In this document: positions 34,872 through 43,761 of the stretch, piece by piece
Numbering within the stretch: the stretch's first letter is position 1
Layout of the letters: each line of letters opens with the position of its first letter
DNA from: Pontibacillus halophilus JSM 076056 = DSM 19796
GTDB lineage: Bacteria; Bacillota; Bacilli; Bacillales; BH030062
Direction of reading: 5' to 3'
Length of the DNA stretch: 64,000 nt
NCBI RefSeq assembly: GCF_000425205.1
Contig: NZ_AULI01000001.1
Span: 248,001-312,000, forward strand
Program-made: the position numbers and the translations under genes
Notes under the pieces: generated by a model
What the model was told of the DNA's origin: nothing
Databases searched by the model: none
What the model saw: only the letters and a program-made list of their open reading frames with translations

Positions 34872-35873
34872 TTAAATCGAAGCTGGATGTCTTCTCGTCC
34901 AGTAGTGATAGAGATAGAACGGAAACTGTATGATTTGTTTAAAGACCTGTGCCATCCATGGAGTGGACAATACAAACGTCAGTCCCGTAGCTAGAAGAAA
35001 GATAGCAAAGAAATTTAATGCCGTCATCTCGTCTAAGAGCGGATTCTCACGCATGTATTGAATGACGAAACCATGTAGGAGATAAACAGGTAGCGTGTTC
35101 GCTCCGTAAGAGCTCCATTTCATATCTCTTGTAGGTACCCAGGCCAACACACTCCCTACCATAATAAAGCTCGCTACGTAGATAAGCGTACGAGCAACTC
35201 CGCCTAGCTGTGGAAGACCTAACTCCACATATGATTTTGAACCAAACCACCAGTCAGCGCCGAATTGAGGTACGAAGGTTAGCGTGATGAGTGCAATTAA
35301 CATCACAAGAAAGCCACCTGCCTTCACCTCTTTACGCTTCACGAAGGAAGTAACGAACCCTTTCGAATAATAGCCGGCAAGGAAGAATGGAAAGAAGACA
35401 AAGGTTCTAGAAAGACTGAACATATGCCCAATCGGTTCCATATAGCCGACGATAATCCCTACTTGAACCGCAACAAAAAGTGCCATCCATCTCGGGAAAC
35501 GATGAAACCACACGAGCAGAATGTGCCAACTGAACAAGCTCAGCAGGAACCATAAAGCCCAATGAGGCTCAAATACGTGGTGCATCCAGTCCTCTTTCCC
35601 AATCCCATAATAATAGAGAGAGTAGAGAAGTTGGAACATCAGGTAAGGAACGAGTAGCTTCTTCGCTAGACTCTTCCATTCACGCTTGGTTTGAAGTACT
35701 TTAGCAAAATGACCAGATATAAATATAAATGCAGGCATGTGGAACATATAAATCCACTGATACAATACATAGAGCATATCGCTCTCACTCGTAAATGGCT
35801 GAATGATATGCCCAAACACTACAAAAAAGATGAGTAAATATTTAGCGTTATCAAAATAGGCTTCTCTGTTCAT
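34872..35873 (-). CDS. Acyltransferase 3 (AT3) family membrane protein
   Basis: Membrane acyltransferase of 333 residues with about 10 helices. The AT3 signature is REAYFDNAKYLLIFFVVFGHIIQPF (FDNAK with the conserved His), followed by MFHMPAFIFISGHFAK; the C-terminal helices include TLPVYLLHGFVIQYMREN. Family members O-acetylate cell-surface polysaccharides or peptidoglycan, or other exported glycans. The target is unknown and no polysaccharide cluster is near. Translation is unusual: the only Shine-Dalgarno (AAGAAAGGA) lies in the 3' arm of a terminator-like hairpin and the eight-T tract forms the spacer to the ATG, so expression is probably attenuated. Confidence 0.88.
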   Translation of the reverse strand: MNREAYFDNAKYLLIFFVVFGHIIQPFTSESDMLYVLYQWIYMFHMPAFIFISGHFAKVLQTKREWKSLAKKLLVPYLMFQLLYSLYYYGIGKEDWMHHVFEPHWALWFLLSLFSWHILLVWFHRFPRWMALFVAVQVGIIVGYMEPIGHMFSLSRTFVFFPFFLAGYYSKGFVTSFVKRKEVKAGGFLVMLIALITLTFVPQFGADWWFGSKSYVELGLPQLGGVARTLIYVASFIMVGSVLAWVPTRDMKWSSYGANTLPVYLLHGFVIQYMRENPLLDEMTALNFFAIFLLATGLTFVLSTPWMAQVFKQIIQFPFYLYHYWTRRHPASI

Positions 35874-35912
35874 AAAAAAAATCCTTTCTTATGGATTCTT
35901 CAAGAAAGGATT
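35874..35912 (-). promoter_or_regulatory. Attenuator-like hairpin overlapping the acyltransferase ribosome binding site
   Basis: Minus-strand order is AATCCTTTCTT, 11-base loop, AAGAAAGGATT, then a T tract and ATG. It is an 11-bp perfect stem ending in a terminator-like U tract, with the Shine-Dalgarno AAAGGA buried in the stem. It can also end Ku transcripts. Confidence 0.75.
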
Positions 35913-35927
35913 CGTGACCTTCCCCCT

Positions 35928-35957
35928 ACTATATGCCCGTTGTCATAGACATGTAAA
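35928..35957 (-). promoter_or_regulatory. Sigma-A promoter of the acyltransferase gene
   Basis: Minus strand TTTACA (35952-35957) and TATAGT (35928-35933), spaced 18 bases, about 9 bases before the attenuator hairpin would begin in the RNA. Confidence 0.6.
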
Positions 35958-35984
35958 ACATCTATAACGTCTCTGTAACAACGT

Positions 35985-36854
35985 TTAGGAGGTTTTTTTC
36001 TCTTTTGGCTGATTTGCTTTTGAAGTACTTTTCTTTTTTGTTGTAGATTTTGTCGTCTTTTTCTTTGTTCCGCCCTTTTGTCCTTTAGTCCGTTCGAGGG
36101 ATTTCTCTAGTGCATCCATTAAGTTCGTGACATTATCAGGTGCCGGCTGTTCTTTCGCCGTCGTAATTTCTTCATCATTTTTCTTCGCTTCAATGAGCTC
36201 CATTAGTGCTGTACGATACTCGTCCTTGTATTGGTTTGGCTCAAATTCAGTAGTCAGCTGATCGACAAGAGAAACGGCAGTCTTTAATTCTTTATCCCCA
36301 ACCTCTTCCTCCTCCGGAACATTCGGCACATCCCGAACGTCTCTTACTTCATCAGGAAAATGGATGGTCTCCATTAACAAGGTATTCTCATAAATCCGTA
36401 CGATGGCAAGCTGCTCCTTTGAGCGAATGATAATCTTCGCAATGCCAATCTTCCCTGTATCTTTCAACGCCCGTCTTAATAATGCATACGCCTTTGACCC
36501 ACTCTCATCCGGAGACATGTAGTAACTCTTCTCGAAATAAATAGGATCAATCTCTTCTAACTTAACAAAGTCAATGATTTCAACAGCTTTATCTTCTTGC
36601 TCCTTCTTTAATTGTTGCAGCTCTTCCTCGTCTAGAACGACGAATTTGTTCTTGGCATACTCGTACGCTTTCACAATTTCTTCGTTCTCAATTTCACGCT
36701 CACAATGAGGGCATGTCCGCTCGTATTGAATCGGGGTGTGACACTCATTGTGTAATTGCCGTAGCTTTATGTCTTTATTCTCCGTAGCGGAGTGAAGCTT
36801 AATAGGAATGTTAACAAGTCCAAAGCTAATCGTCCCTTTCCACATTGTATGCAC
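35985..36854 (-). CDS. ku: Non-homologous end joining protein Ku
   Basis: Bacterial Ku of 289 residues, a homodimeric ring that loads on DNA ends and recruits LigD. The N-terminus MHTMWKGTISFGLVNIPIKLHSAT, the HNECHTPIQYERTCPHCEREIENEEIVKAYEY segment (with a CxxC pair, as in many bacterial Ku) and the IVRIYENTLLMETIHFPDEVRD strand are typical. After about residue 255 comes a Lys/Thr/Ser-rich basic tail that would bind DNA or LigD. I chose GTG 36854 because it yields the canonical MHTMWKG and has AGGAG 10 bases upstream; TTG 36860 is too near the site. Divergent from ligD across 105 bases. Confidence 0.95.
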   Translation of the reverse strand: MHTMWKGTISFGLVNIPIKLHSATENKDIKLRQLHNECHTPIQYERTCPHCEREIENEEIVKAYEYAKNKFVVLDEEELQQLKKEQEDKAVEIIDFVKLEEIDPIYFEKSYYMSPDESGSKAYALLRRALKDTGKIGIAKIIIRSKEQLAIVRIYENTLLMETIHFPDEVRDVRDVPNVPEEEEVGDKELKTAVSLVDQLTTEFEPNQYKDEYRTALMELIEAKKNDEEITTAKEQPAPDNVTNLMDALEKSLERTKGQKGGTKKKTTKSTTKKKSTSKANQPKEKKTS

Positions 36855-36959
36855 AAGCAATCAACTCCTTTTTTCTTTACTCTTTCACATATCCACAATA
36901 AATATGAGAAATCGTACACACTAATCACAACGAGCTGTGTACAAAAGGAGTTATGCACA

Positions 36960-38756
36960 ATGAACAAACCAATGAAGCTTACATTGACAGAAGAGTTACC
37001 CACAGGTAAGGATTGGGTCTATGAGTGTAAATATGATGGATTTAGAGGCGTTCTATCTTGTAACAAAGACAGCATCACATTAATGAGTCGGACCGGGAAA
37101 GACTTAACAAACCGCTTTCCTGAAATTCTCTCATGGTGGAGTTACTACAAGAAGGTTCTACAATCTGAGACCCCGTTTCTGTTAGATGGAGAAATTATCA
37201 TTTCAACCACAGCGTTTCGAACGAACTTTGAAGCGTTGCAACAACGAGGACGAATGAAGAACAAAGAAACCATTCAACAAGCTGCACATACTAGACCGGC
37301 AACGTTCATGGCATTTGATTTACTTGAACGTAAAGGCAAAGACCTACGCCACTCCCCACTGTCTAAGCGGAAGGAAGAGTTACATCAACTCCTGTCTTCG
37401 AACCCTGGATGTGTACAAGCAACCCCTGTGTATAACTCGTTAGATGACCTAACAGAGCTAGTCGTCTCTCATTTAGCAGAAGGAATTGTCGCAAAGCATA
37501 AGAACAGTACATACGAAGATGGGAAACGAAATCATAGCTGGTTTAAATGGAAGTATTGGCGGACCGTCAAGGGAGCTGTCACAGCCTTCACCCCATCAAA
37601 CGGTTATTATGAACTGTCCCTATATGAAGATGGTAATCCGATCCCCCTTGGGCAGGTTAAGCATGGTTTCAATCAAGAACAGACAAGCACCTTACAAGAC
37701 TTCTTTAAGAAGCATGGTCATACAACTGGTCATCAGTATCAGCTACCACCAAGCGTATGTCTCGCCGTGAACTGCCTTCACGCCAAGGATACGGAGCTAA
37801 GAGAACCCATGTTCAACGCGTTTCGCTTCGATTTGACGCCAGAAGATTGCAACAGTCGACTAAAGCAATGGGATTTGTCTAATATGCCTGAAGAACTTAC
37901 ATTTACAAATTTAGATAAACCGTTTTGGGAGATGTCGGATTTAACGAAACAAGATCTATTGGTCTATTTAAGAATGATGGCCCCACTTCTATTGCCACAT
38001 CTAGACAAGAAGAAGCTAACTATCATTCGCTTTCCAGATGGAATTCATGGGGAATCCTTCTTCCAAAAGCATTATCCAGACCATAGCCCTGACGTACTTA
38101 CTAGGTGGACAGAGGGGGGAGAATCCTTTATGATTTGCGATAATTGGCGAGGGGTATTATGGCTTGGAAATCAAGGTACCATTGAGTTCCATATTCCATT
38201 TAACACTGTGAATGAGGAAGATCCAAATGAGATTGTTATTGATCTAGACCCTGCCTCCGAAGATGACTTTCAAGATGCTGTGTTCGCTGCAAATTGGTTT
38301 AAACATGCCTTCGATGACCTGAATGTGACAAGCTTCGTTAAGACTTCAGGCGGCAAAGGGATACAGATTCATGTACCACTTCCATCAGGTGCTTTACGAT
38401 ACAAAGAGACTCGTGCATTAACAGAAAGCTTGAGCCACCTACTCGTAAAGCAAGACAAAGAGCGCTTTACAACAGAACGATTAAAAAAGAAACGTGCTGG
38501 ACGCCTCTATATTGACTACGTCCAACACGCTGTGGATAAAACCATTATAGCTCCTTACTCCCCTCGCGGACGTGAACATGCAACTGTTGCTTGTCCACTA
38601 TTCTGGGAAGAAGTGAACGAGTCGTTGCATCCTAGTCAATTTACGATTACAACTGTTCCTCACCGCGTGGCAACCCACGGATGTCCGTGGGCGCAGTATG
38701 AATATAGTCGACAACATCAAGATCTCTCAAACCTATTGAGCCTCGTCAGACATTAG
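36960..38756 (+). CDS. ligD: ATP-dependent DNA ligase D (ligase-polymerase)
   Basis: End-joining ligase of 598 residues with the Bacillus-type order: N-terminal ligase domain (about 1-290) and C-terminal primase-like polymerase domain (about 310-598), no phosphoesterase domain. The adenylated Lys is K24 in ECKYDGFRG; further ligase motifs are LLDGEIII, FMAFDLLE, AEGIVAKHKNSTYEDGKRN and SWFKWK. The polymerase part has VIDLDPASEDDF with metal Asp residues, FVKTSGGKGIQIHVPL and VDKTIIAPYSPRGREHATVACPLFW. ATG 36960 has AAAGGAG upstream and avoids the untypical upstream stretch of the open frame. Works with the divergent ku gene. Its end overlaps the convergent hydrolase by 4 bases. Confidence 0.96.
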   Translation: MNKPMKLTLTEELPTGKDWVYECKYDGFRGVLSCNKDSITLMSRTGKDLTNRFPEILSWWSYYKKVLQSETPFLLDGEIIISTTAFRTNFEALQQRGRMKNKETIQQAAHTRPATFMAFDLLERKGKDLRHSPLSKRKEELHQLLSSNPGCVQATPVYNSLDDLTELVVSHLAEGIVAKHKNSTYEDGKRNHSWFKWKYWRTVKGAVTAFTPSNGYYELSLYEDGNPIPLGQVKHGFNQEQTSTLQDFFKKHGHTTGHQYQLPPSVCLAVNCLHAKDTELREPMFNAFRFDLTPEDCNSRLKQWDLSNMPEELTFTNLDKPFWEMSDLTKQDLLVYLRMMAPLLLPHLDKKKLTIIRFPDGIHGESFFQKHYPDHSPDVLTRWTEGGESFMICDNWRGVLWLGNQGTIEFHIPFNTVNEEDPNEIVIDLDPASEDDFQDAVFAANWFKHAFDDLNVTSFVKTSGGKGIQIHVPLPSGALRYKETRALTESLSHLLVKQDKERFTTERLKKKRAGRLYIDYVQHAVDKTIIAPYSPRGREHATVACPLFWEEVNESLHPSQFTITTVPHRVATHGCPWAQYEYSRQHQDLSNLLSLVRH

Positions 38757-39490
38757 TCACGAACCGTCTCAATCAATTCATTTGTCTCTTCAATTAGAAT
38801 CTGTTGCTGTTGCAGCACGTCAATCGTAGCTGTACCGTCTCCCCTTTGTTCGCCATACATGCCAAATTGAGCATGATTACCACCCTGAATGGAGACAAAT
38901 TCGGTATGGGCCGGGAGGAGGTCACGACTGATATCGATTTCGTCTTTCGTTGTGAGGCCATCCTCCGTTGCCCATACGGAGAGGACAGGAAGCTCCTCAT
39001 CCCGTAAGTTGCTTCCTTCCATCGGATAAGAAGCGAACAGAATAAGTCCTTCTATATGAGAGGACCGACCAACGACATCAGATGCAGCCACACCCCCTAA
39101 GGAGTGGCCACCTACAATCCACTTATCCACATCTGGATAACGTTCGATAATCTCTATTGCCCGGTTACGGTCTAATAAAGCAATATTAAATCGCACACTC
39201 GGGACGATGACAGTGACATCTTTATTCGATTGAACAAGTTGCTGTGCATAATACGCATAACTTTCAGGCTCAACTTTAGCACCTGGGTAAAGGATGTATC
39301 CAATTTCTGCAGACTTAGACCCAAACCGATACCAGTTCTCTTCTTCTCGTACATAGGAATTCCGTTCGACTTGTTGATTCATAAGGTCAGACGGAGAATA
39401 TGTAAAGGAAGACCATATGTAGAAACCGCCAAAGGCTATTCCTAGAATCACTAGAAGCACGATTGCTCCCCTTCTCACCCATTTCTTCAT
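38753..39490 (-). CDS. Alpha/beta hydrolase with N-terminal membrane anchor
   Basis: Protein of 245 residues. A basic start MKKWVRRGAIVLL and one hydrophobic helix (about 7-27) suggest a membrane anchor or signal peptide, placing the domain outside. The hydrolase part has WIVGGHSLGGVAASD with the nucleophile Ser, SVWATEDGLTT (acid) and IQGGNHAQFG (His), completing a triad. Resembles the PF12695-type Abhydrolase_5 proteins of Gram-positive bacteria; substrate unknown. A 16-bp palindrome lies upstream at 39539-39554. Confidence 0.85.
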   Translation of the reverse strand: MKKWVRRGAIVLLVILGIAFGGFYIWSSFTYSPSDLMNQQVERNSYVREEENWYRFGSKSAEIGYILYPGAKVEPESYAYYAQQLVQSNKDVTVIVPSVRFNIALLDRNRAIEIIERYPDVDKWIVGGHSLGGVAASDVVGRSSHIEGLILFASYPMEGSNLRDEELPVLSVWATEDGLTTKDEIDISRDLLPAHTEFVSIQGGNHAQFGMYGEQRGDGTATIDVLQQQQILIEETNELIETVRD

Positions 39491-39538
39491 CCCGTATTCT
39501 CCCTTCTATTACTTGCTTTAAGCGTACGGGAGGGATGC

Positions 39539-39554
39539 AATAGTTGCAACTATT
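39539..39554. promoter_or_regulatory. 16-bp perfect palindrome upstream of the hydrolase gene
   Basis: AATAGTTGCAACTATT lies 49 bases before the hydrolase start, between it and the glutamate dehydrogenase stop; a candidate operator. No terminator is evident for the dehydrogenase gene. Confidence 0.35.
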
Positions 39555-39589
39555 AAGAAAGAGACTGTTATGTATACAGGAGAAGGGAA

Positions 39590-40840
39590 TTACCCTTCAA
39601 CCCAACCTCGCTCATACATGGCATCCGAAAGTCGGTTAACCGCCACTTGGTAAGCAGCCTTTCTCATGGCGATGTTCTTCTCCTGTGAAATCTTATACAC
39701 TTCTCGAAATGCTTCTGATAAATCTTTATCCAACCGCTGAACAACGAAGTCTTTCTCCCAATGGTCGTGTGAATCATTCTGCATCCATTCGAAAGCAGAT
39801 ACCATCACACCACCCGAATTACACAGAATATCCGGAATGACGAAGATGTCTCTTTCCTTTAGAATATGGTCTCCGTCTCCTGTAGTCGGTCCGTTCGCAG
39901 CTTCTGCTACTATGCTTGCTTTCAGCTTAGGAGCAGTCTCACTTGTAATCACATTCTCTAATGCGGCAGGAATGAAAATATCACAGTCCGTTTCAAAGAT
40001 GCCGTCAGAAGGCTTTAGTTCTTGATTTTGGAATCCTTCTATGGAACCGTTCTCTTCTACATACTCACACAATTCAAGTACGTCGATCCCTTCTTCGTCA
40101 TACAACATGCCATTGACGTCTGCCACTGCAACGACCTTCAAACCTTCTTCATTAAGTCGTTTGGCCGTAACGGAGCCAACGTTTCCAAACCCTTGTATGG
40201 CAACTTTCGCCCCCTTTTTCTCCATGTCCATTTTCTCAAGGGCGCGTAGGATTGTGACGACGACTCCACGGCCCGTTGCTTCTACCCGGCCTTCAGAACC
40301 ACCTATAACAGGAGGCTTTCCTGTTATAAATCCCGGAACGTTTCGGCCACGTAAACGGGTAAATTCATCGAGCATCCACCCCATAATACGACCATTCGTA
40401 TTGACATCTGGTGCAGGAATATCCTTCTGAGGTCCAATTACATGCTCAAGCATGCGAATGTATTGACGACTTAATTCTTGAAGTTCTCGTTTGGAAAGGT
40501 CGTTCGGGTCTACTTGAATCCCACCTTTCGCACCTCCAAATGGCAACTTCAATATGGCTGTCTTCATAGTCATCCAAACGGATAAGGCCATGACCTCGTC
40601 TTCGTTCACATTAGGATGAAAGCGAATCCCACCCTTACCAGGCCCAAGTAAATCACTATGCAACGAGCGATAACCTGTATACGTTTCAACGGTTCCATCA
40701 TCTCGCTGGAGAGGAATTGAAATCCGCACTACATGCTTCGGTTCTTTAAGAATTTGAAATACTGAAGGGGTAATTTCGAGTTCTTCAACGACCTGCTCTA
40801 ATTGATTCTGCAATTGCTGATAGGGACTATTTTGACTCAT
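39590..40840 (-). CDS. NAD-linked glutamate dehydrogenase
   Basis: Enzyme of 416 residues of the RocG/GudB type, interconverting glutamate and 2-oxoglutarate plus ammonium. Motifs are KGGIRFHPNV, PFGGAKGGIQVDP with the catalytic Lys, DIPAPDVNTNGRIMGWMLDEF with the catalytic Asp, GRVEATGRGVV, the NAD fold VAIQGFGNVGSVTAKRL, and AANGPTTGDGD. No insertion or duplication in the active-site helix like the cryptic GudB of B. subtilis is evident. I cannot tell rocG from gudB by sequence alone. Monocistronic by spacing. Confidence 0.95.
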   Translation of the reverse strand: MSQNSPYQQLQNQLEQVVEELEITPSVFQILKEPKHVVRISIPLQRDDGTVETYTGYRSLHSDLLGPGKGGIRFHPNVNEDEVMALSVWMTMKTAILKLPFGGAKGGIQVDPNDLSKRELQELSRQYIRMLEHVIGPQKDIPAPDVNTNGRIMGWMLDEFTRLRGRNVPGFITGKPPVIGGSEGRVEATGRGVVVTILRALEKMDMEKKGAKVAIQGFGNVGSVTAKRLNEEGLKVVAVADVNGMLYDEEGIDVLELCEYVEENGSIEGFQNQELKPSDGIFETDCDIFIPAALENVITSETAPKLKASIVAEAANGPTTGDGDHILKERDIFVIPDILCNSGGVMVSAFEWMQNDSHDHWEKDFVVQRLDKDLSEAFREVYKISQEKNIAMRKAAYQVAVNRLSDAMYERGWVEG

Positions 40841-40929
40841 GCTTCCACTTCCTTTCAGAGCGATTTGTGCGTCTATTACACCTCATTCCCAACCCCTTAC
40901 AGAACAAAACAAATTCTTACAGTAAAAAA

Positions 40930-40959
40930 GAAGACCTCCAATCATCTCTGGAGGTCTTC
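40930..40959 (-). terminator. Intrinsic terminator of the M29 aminopeptidase gene
   Basis: Stem GAAGACCTCCA-type / TGGAGGTCTTC with an 8-base loop, followed by TTTTTTAC on the minus strand, 4 bases after the stop. Confidence 0.85.
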
Positions 40960-40963
40960 CTTG

Positions 40964-42205
40964 TTAATCGAATGTGATTGCCCAATTTCCATTACGGAAA
41001 ATCGGCTCTGTTGTTCCGTCTTCCAATACACCGTCAATATCCATGTCTTTGCCACCCATCATGAAATCTTCATGCACAAGACTTTCATTGACTCCTGCTT
41101 TGTCTTTCTCTTCTTCATTGAGAGCGCTGCCCCCCTTAACGTTCGTTGGGTATGCCCCTCCTAAAGCTAGGTGACACGATGCATTCTCGTCATACAGAGT
41201 GTTGTAGAAAATAAGCTCCGATTTCGAAATAGGAGAATCATGAGGAACAAGTGCTACCTCTCCAAGATGACGCGCCCCTTCATCTGCATCCAACAAATGC
41301 CTAAGTGTTTCTTCACCTGACTCTGCACTGAAATCAACAACTTTCCCGTCTTTGAAAGTCAGCGTAAAATGGTCAATTAAATTCCCAGCATAGTTCAATG
41401 GCTTCGTGCTCGATACCGTGCCATTCACGCCATATTTATGTGGCATCGTAAAGACTTCTTCTGTTGGAATGTTTGGATTAAAGGTCACCCCATCTGTAGA
41501 AGTAGTAGAACCACCATGCCAAATGTGTTGGTCTACAAGTTGAATGGATAGGTCTGTTCCAGGCCCTTTATATCTTAATTCTTTATACTGCTTATGGTTT
41601 AAGTATTCACGTGCTTGGCGAAGCGTTTCATTGTGTTGTTCCCAAGCTTTGATTGGGTCTTGCTGGTCCACACGTGTGATAGAGAAGATCTTATCCCAAA
41701 GTTGTGAAATTGCATCTTCTACACTATCCTGTGGATAAACCTTAGTAGCTGAAGCAACGGTAGGTACCGTCACAATGGACCAAGTGATCTTGTCATTCAT
41801 AATATGCTCTCGGTATTCTTTCAGCGCTTTCCCAGATGCTTTCTGCGTTAAAGCAATTCTCTCTGAATCTACATCCTTCAACAAGTCTGCATTCGGAGCA
41901 TAAATCGTTAGAATAGACCCTCCGTCTTTCACATGACCAACGAGACGATCCGCTTCCCATTGTGGAAAGGAATCAAGCACTTCTGTAGGTGCGTGCATCA
42001 TCTTCAAATACGTAAGTTCATCGTCACTCCAACGAACTTGTACATCTTTCGCTCCCGCCTCGTAGGCGCGACGAGCTACAACGCGTACGAAAGGTGCCGT
42101 TTCAATTGAAGCATTTATAAGTAATGACTGGCCATGTTGCAGGTTCACACCTGTCTGGATGGCAAGGTCTGCATATTTTTCGAGTTGTTCCATAGTTGGT
42201 TGCAT
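40964..42205 (-). CDS. M29 family aminopeptidase (AmpS/thermophilic aminopeptidase type)
   Basis: Metallo-aminopeptidase of 413 residues. The N-terminal domain begins MEQLEKYADLAIQTGVNLQHGQSLLINA; the C-terminal domain has the metal ligands: TEEVFTMPHKYGVNG (Glu), HLGEVALVPHDSPI (Glu and His), NASCHLALGGAYP (His), and VNESLVHEDFMMGGKDMDIDG (Glu, His, Asp). These are the conserved M29 residues. Cytosolic, broad N-terminal peptide degradation supplying amino acids. Single gene, terminator on one side and the photolyase gene 62 bases upstream in the same direction. Confidence 0.95.
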   Translation of the reverse strand: MQPTMEQLEKYADLAIQTGVNLQHGQSLLINASIETAPFVRVVARRAYEAGAKDVQVRWSDDELTYLKMMHAPTEVLDSFPQWEADRLVGHVKDGGSILTIYAPNADLLKDVDSERIALTQKASGKALKEYREHIMNDKITWSIVTVPTVASATKVYPQDSVEDAISQLWDKIFSITRVDQQDPIKAWEQHNETLRQAREYLNHKQYKELRYKGPGTDLSIQLVDQHIWHGGSTTSTDGVTFNPNIPTEEVFTMPHKYGVNGTVSSTKPLNYAGNLIDHFTLTFKDGKVVDFSAESGEETLRHLLDADEGARHLGEVALVPHDSPISKSELIFYNTLYDENASCHLALGGAYPTNVKGGSALNEEEKDKAGVNESLVHEDFMMGGKDMDIDGVLEDGTTEPIFRNGNWAITFD

Positions 42206-42267
42206 AAATTCCCCTCCATAAATTCAGTTCATTCATATTATTTCACAAAGTTCTGACGATAGCCAGT

Positions 42268-43698
42268 TCAGTCCGATTCAAACATCGCAATCGCCTTTTT
42301 ACGCTGGGTCTTGTGGTCAACTGTCGGCTCTGGGTAATCCTTTCCGATTACGCATCCATACTTGTTCTGTTCCTCTTCTGACATTTTGTGCGGCTCATGA
42401 ATATATTTCTTCGGAACGTTCTTTAGCTCTTTCACATACGTGCGGATAAATTCGCCATCCGCATCAAATCGTTCTGATTGTCGGGTTGGATTAAACACTC
42501 TAAAGTAAGGCGCTGCATCCGTTCCTGTAGAAGAAGCCCATTGCCAACCCCCAATATTCGATGCCGCGTCATAATCAATGAGACGCTCCTGAAAGTAACG
42601 CTCTCCCTTTCTCCAATCGAGCAAATAATCCTTTGAAAGGAATGATGCTACAATCATTCGAAGCCTGTTATGCATCCAGCCAATCGAATTCAACTGGCGC
42701 ATCGCTGCGTCTACAATCGGGAAACCAGTCTCTCCGTTCTTCCACTTCAGAAAGCGTTCGTCATCGTCAATCCAATCACGCTGTCGCTTTGAAGAGTCGA
42801 TTTCCTTCGATTTAGCCTCTGGGTACATGTAATAAATCATGTTGTAATAATCGCGCCAGGCAATTTCAGATAGGTACGTATGAAGCCCCTTAGAATCGCC
42901 TTTCTTCTCCCGAACTTCTTCAATCTTATGATAAATAGTCCGTGGTGAGAGGACACCGTTCTTTAAATAAGGAGAAATCATGCTCGTAGCGTTGGCAGCC
43001 GGCAAGTTCCGCTTCTCCTCATATTCGTCCACTTTCTGATTCAAGAAGACTCCTAGTCGACGCGAGGCTGAATCTTCACCAATGTGCTTCCATTCCTTCT
43101 CGCACTGTGCCAACATCTTCTGAAAATGTTCCTGTCCTTCATGGAATTGCTCTGTATAATCCCGCCCATATTGCTTCAAATGTTCATGATCAATGGAGTA
43201 AAGGGGAGGCTTATTAAGCTTCTGCCACTTCTTAAAGTAAGGCGTGAACACCTTATAGTGGTCTCCATCATCCTTCTTCACCTCTGTTGCTCCATGAATG
43301 TGACGATCTTGAAACGAACGAACCTCGATTCCCTCTTCTTCAAACCAATTTACCGCTTCCAGATCTCGCTCTGCCCCAAACCCTACTTCATCTTTATTGA
43401 AATAGACCGAACTTAAATTCGGCACTTGTTCATTTAAGGTTGATAGTGCTTGAGAAAGTTCTCCATAAATAAAATGGATAGGCATCCCAAACGATTCAGC
43501 ACGATGGGCTAAGTCACGGAGCGTTTGAAAGAAATAATCGTGGCGAATCGTAAATGACTCCGTAAGCTCAGGATGGATATGGAAAAAAGCCACGAGATTT
43601 CCCTCATGCTTCTTAGCTGCTTCAATTGCTTCAAATAATGCTCGGTTGTCGTTTAATCTCAAGTCTTGTCTGAACCACACACCAAAGGTTGAACTCAT
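42268..43698 (-). CDS. phr: Deoxyribodipyrimidine photolyase (cryptochrome/photolyase family)
   Basis: Flavoenzyme of 476 residues that repairs cyclobutane pyrimidine dimers with light. The N-terminal antenna domain (1-130; GVWFRQDLRLNDNRAL) is followed by the FAD-binding helical domain with ATSMISPYLKNGVLSPRTI, SEIAWRDYYN, GFPIVDAAMRQLNSIGWMHNRLRMIVASFL, DWRKGERYFQERLIDYDAASNIGGWQWASSTGTDAAPYFRVFNP. Trp residues expected for electron transfer and substrate contact are present. A CPD class I photolyase is the best reading; cryptochrome cannot be excluded. With UvsE it covers light-dependent and light-independent UV repair. Confidence 0.95.
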   Translation of the reverse strand: MSSTFGVWFRQDLRLNDNRALFEAIEAAKKHEGNLVAFFHIHPELTESFTIRHDYFFQTLRDLAHRAESFGMPIHFIYGELSQALSTLNEQVPNLSSVYFNKDEVGFGAERDLEAVNWFEEEGIEVRSFQDRHIHGATEVKKDDGDHYKVFTPYFKKWQKLNKPPLYSIDHEHLKQYGRDYTEQFHEGQEHFQKMLAQCEKEWKHIGEDSASRRLGVFLNQKVDEYEEKRNLPAANATSMISPYLKNGVLSPRTIYHKIEEVREKKGDSKGLHTYLSEIAWRDYYNMIYYMYPEAKSKEIDSSKRQRDWIDDDERFLKWKNGETGFPIVDAAMRQLNSIGWMHNRLRMIVASFLSKDYLLDWRKGERYFQERLIDYDAASNIGGWQWASSTGTDAAPYFRVFNPTRQSERFDADGEFIRTYVKELKNVPKKYIHEPHKMSEEEQNKYGCVIGKDYPEPTVDHKTQRKKAIAMFESD

Positions 43699-43761
43699 TC
43701 ATTCCGCCTCCTTCTCAATCTACCGTTCATCATAACGACAATTTCTCTTCTAGGTAAATAT

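Noticed and set aside
36861-36959. Sigma-G promoters between ku and ligD
   Set aside because: CACACTA toward ligD and CATATTT toward ku resemble -10 boxes, but no -35 element at correct spacing is convincing.
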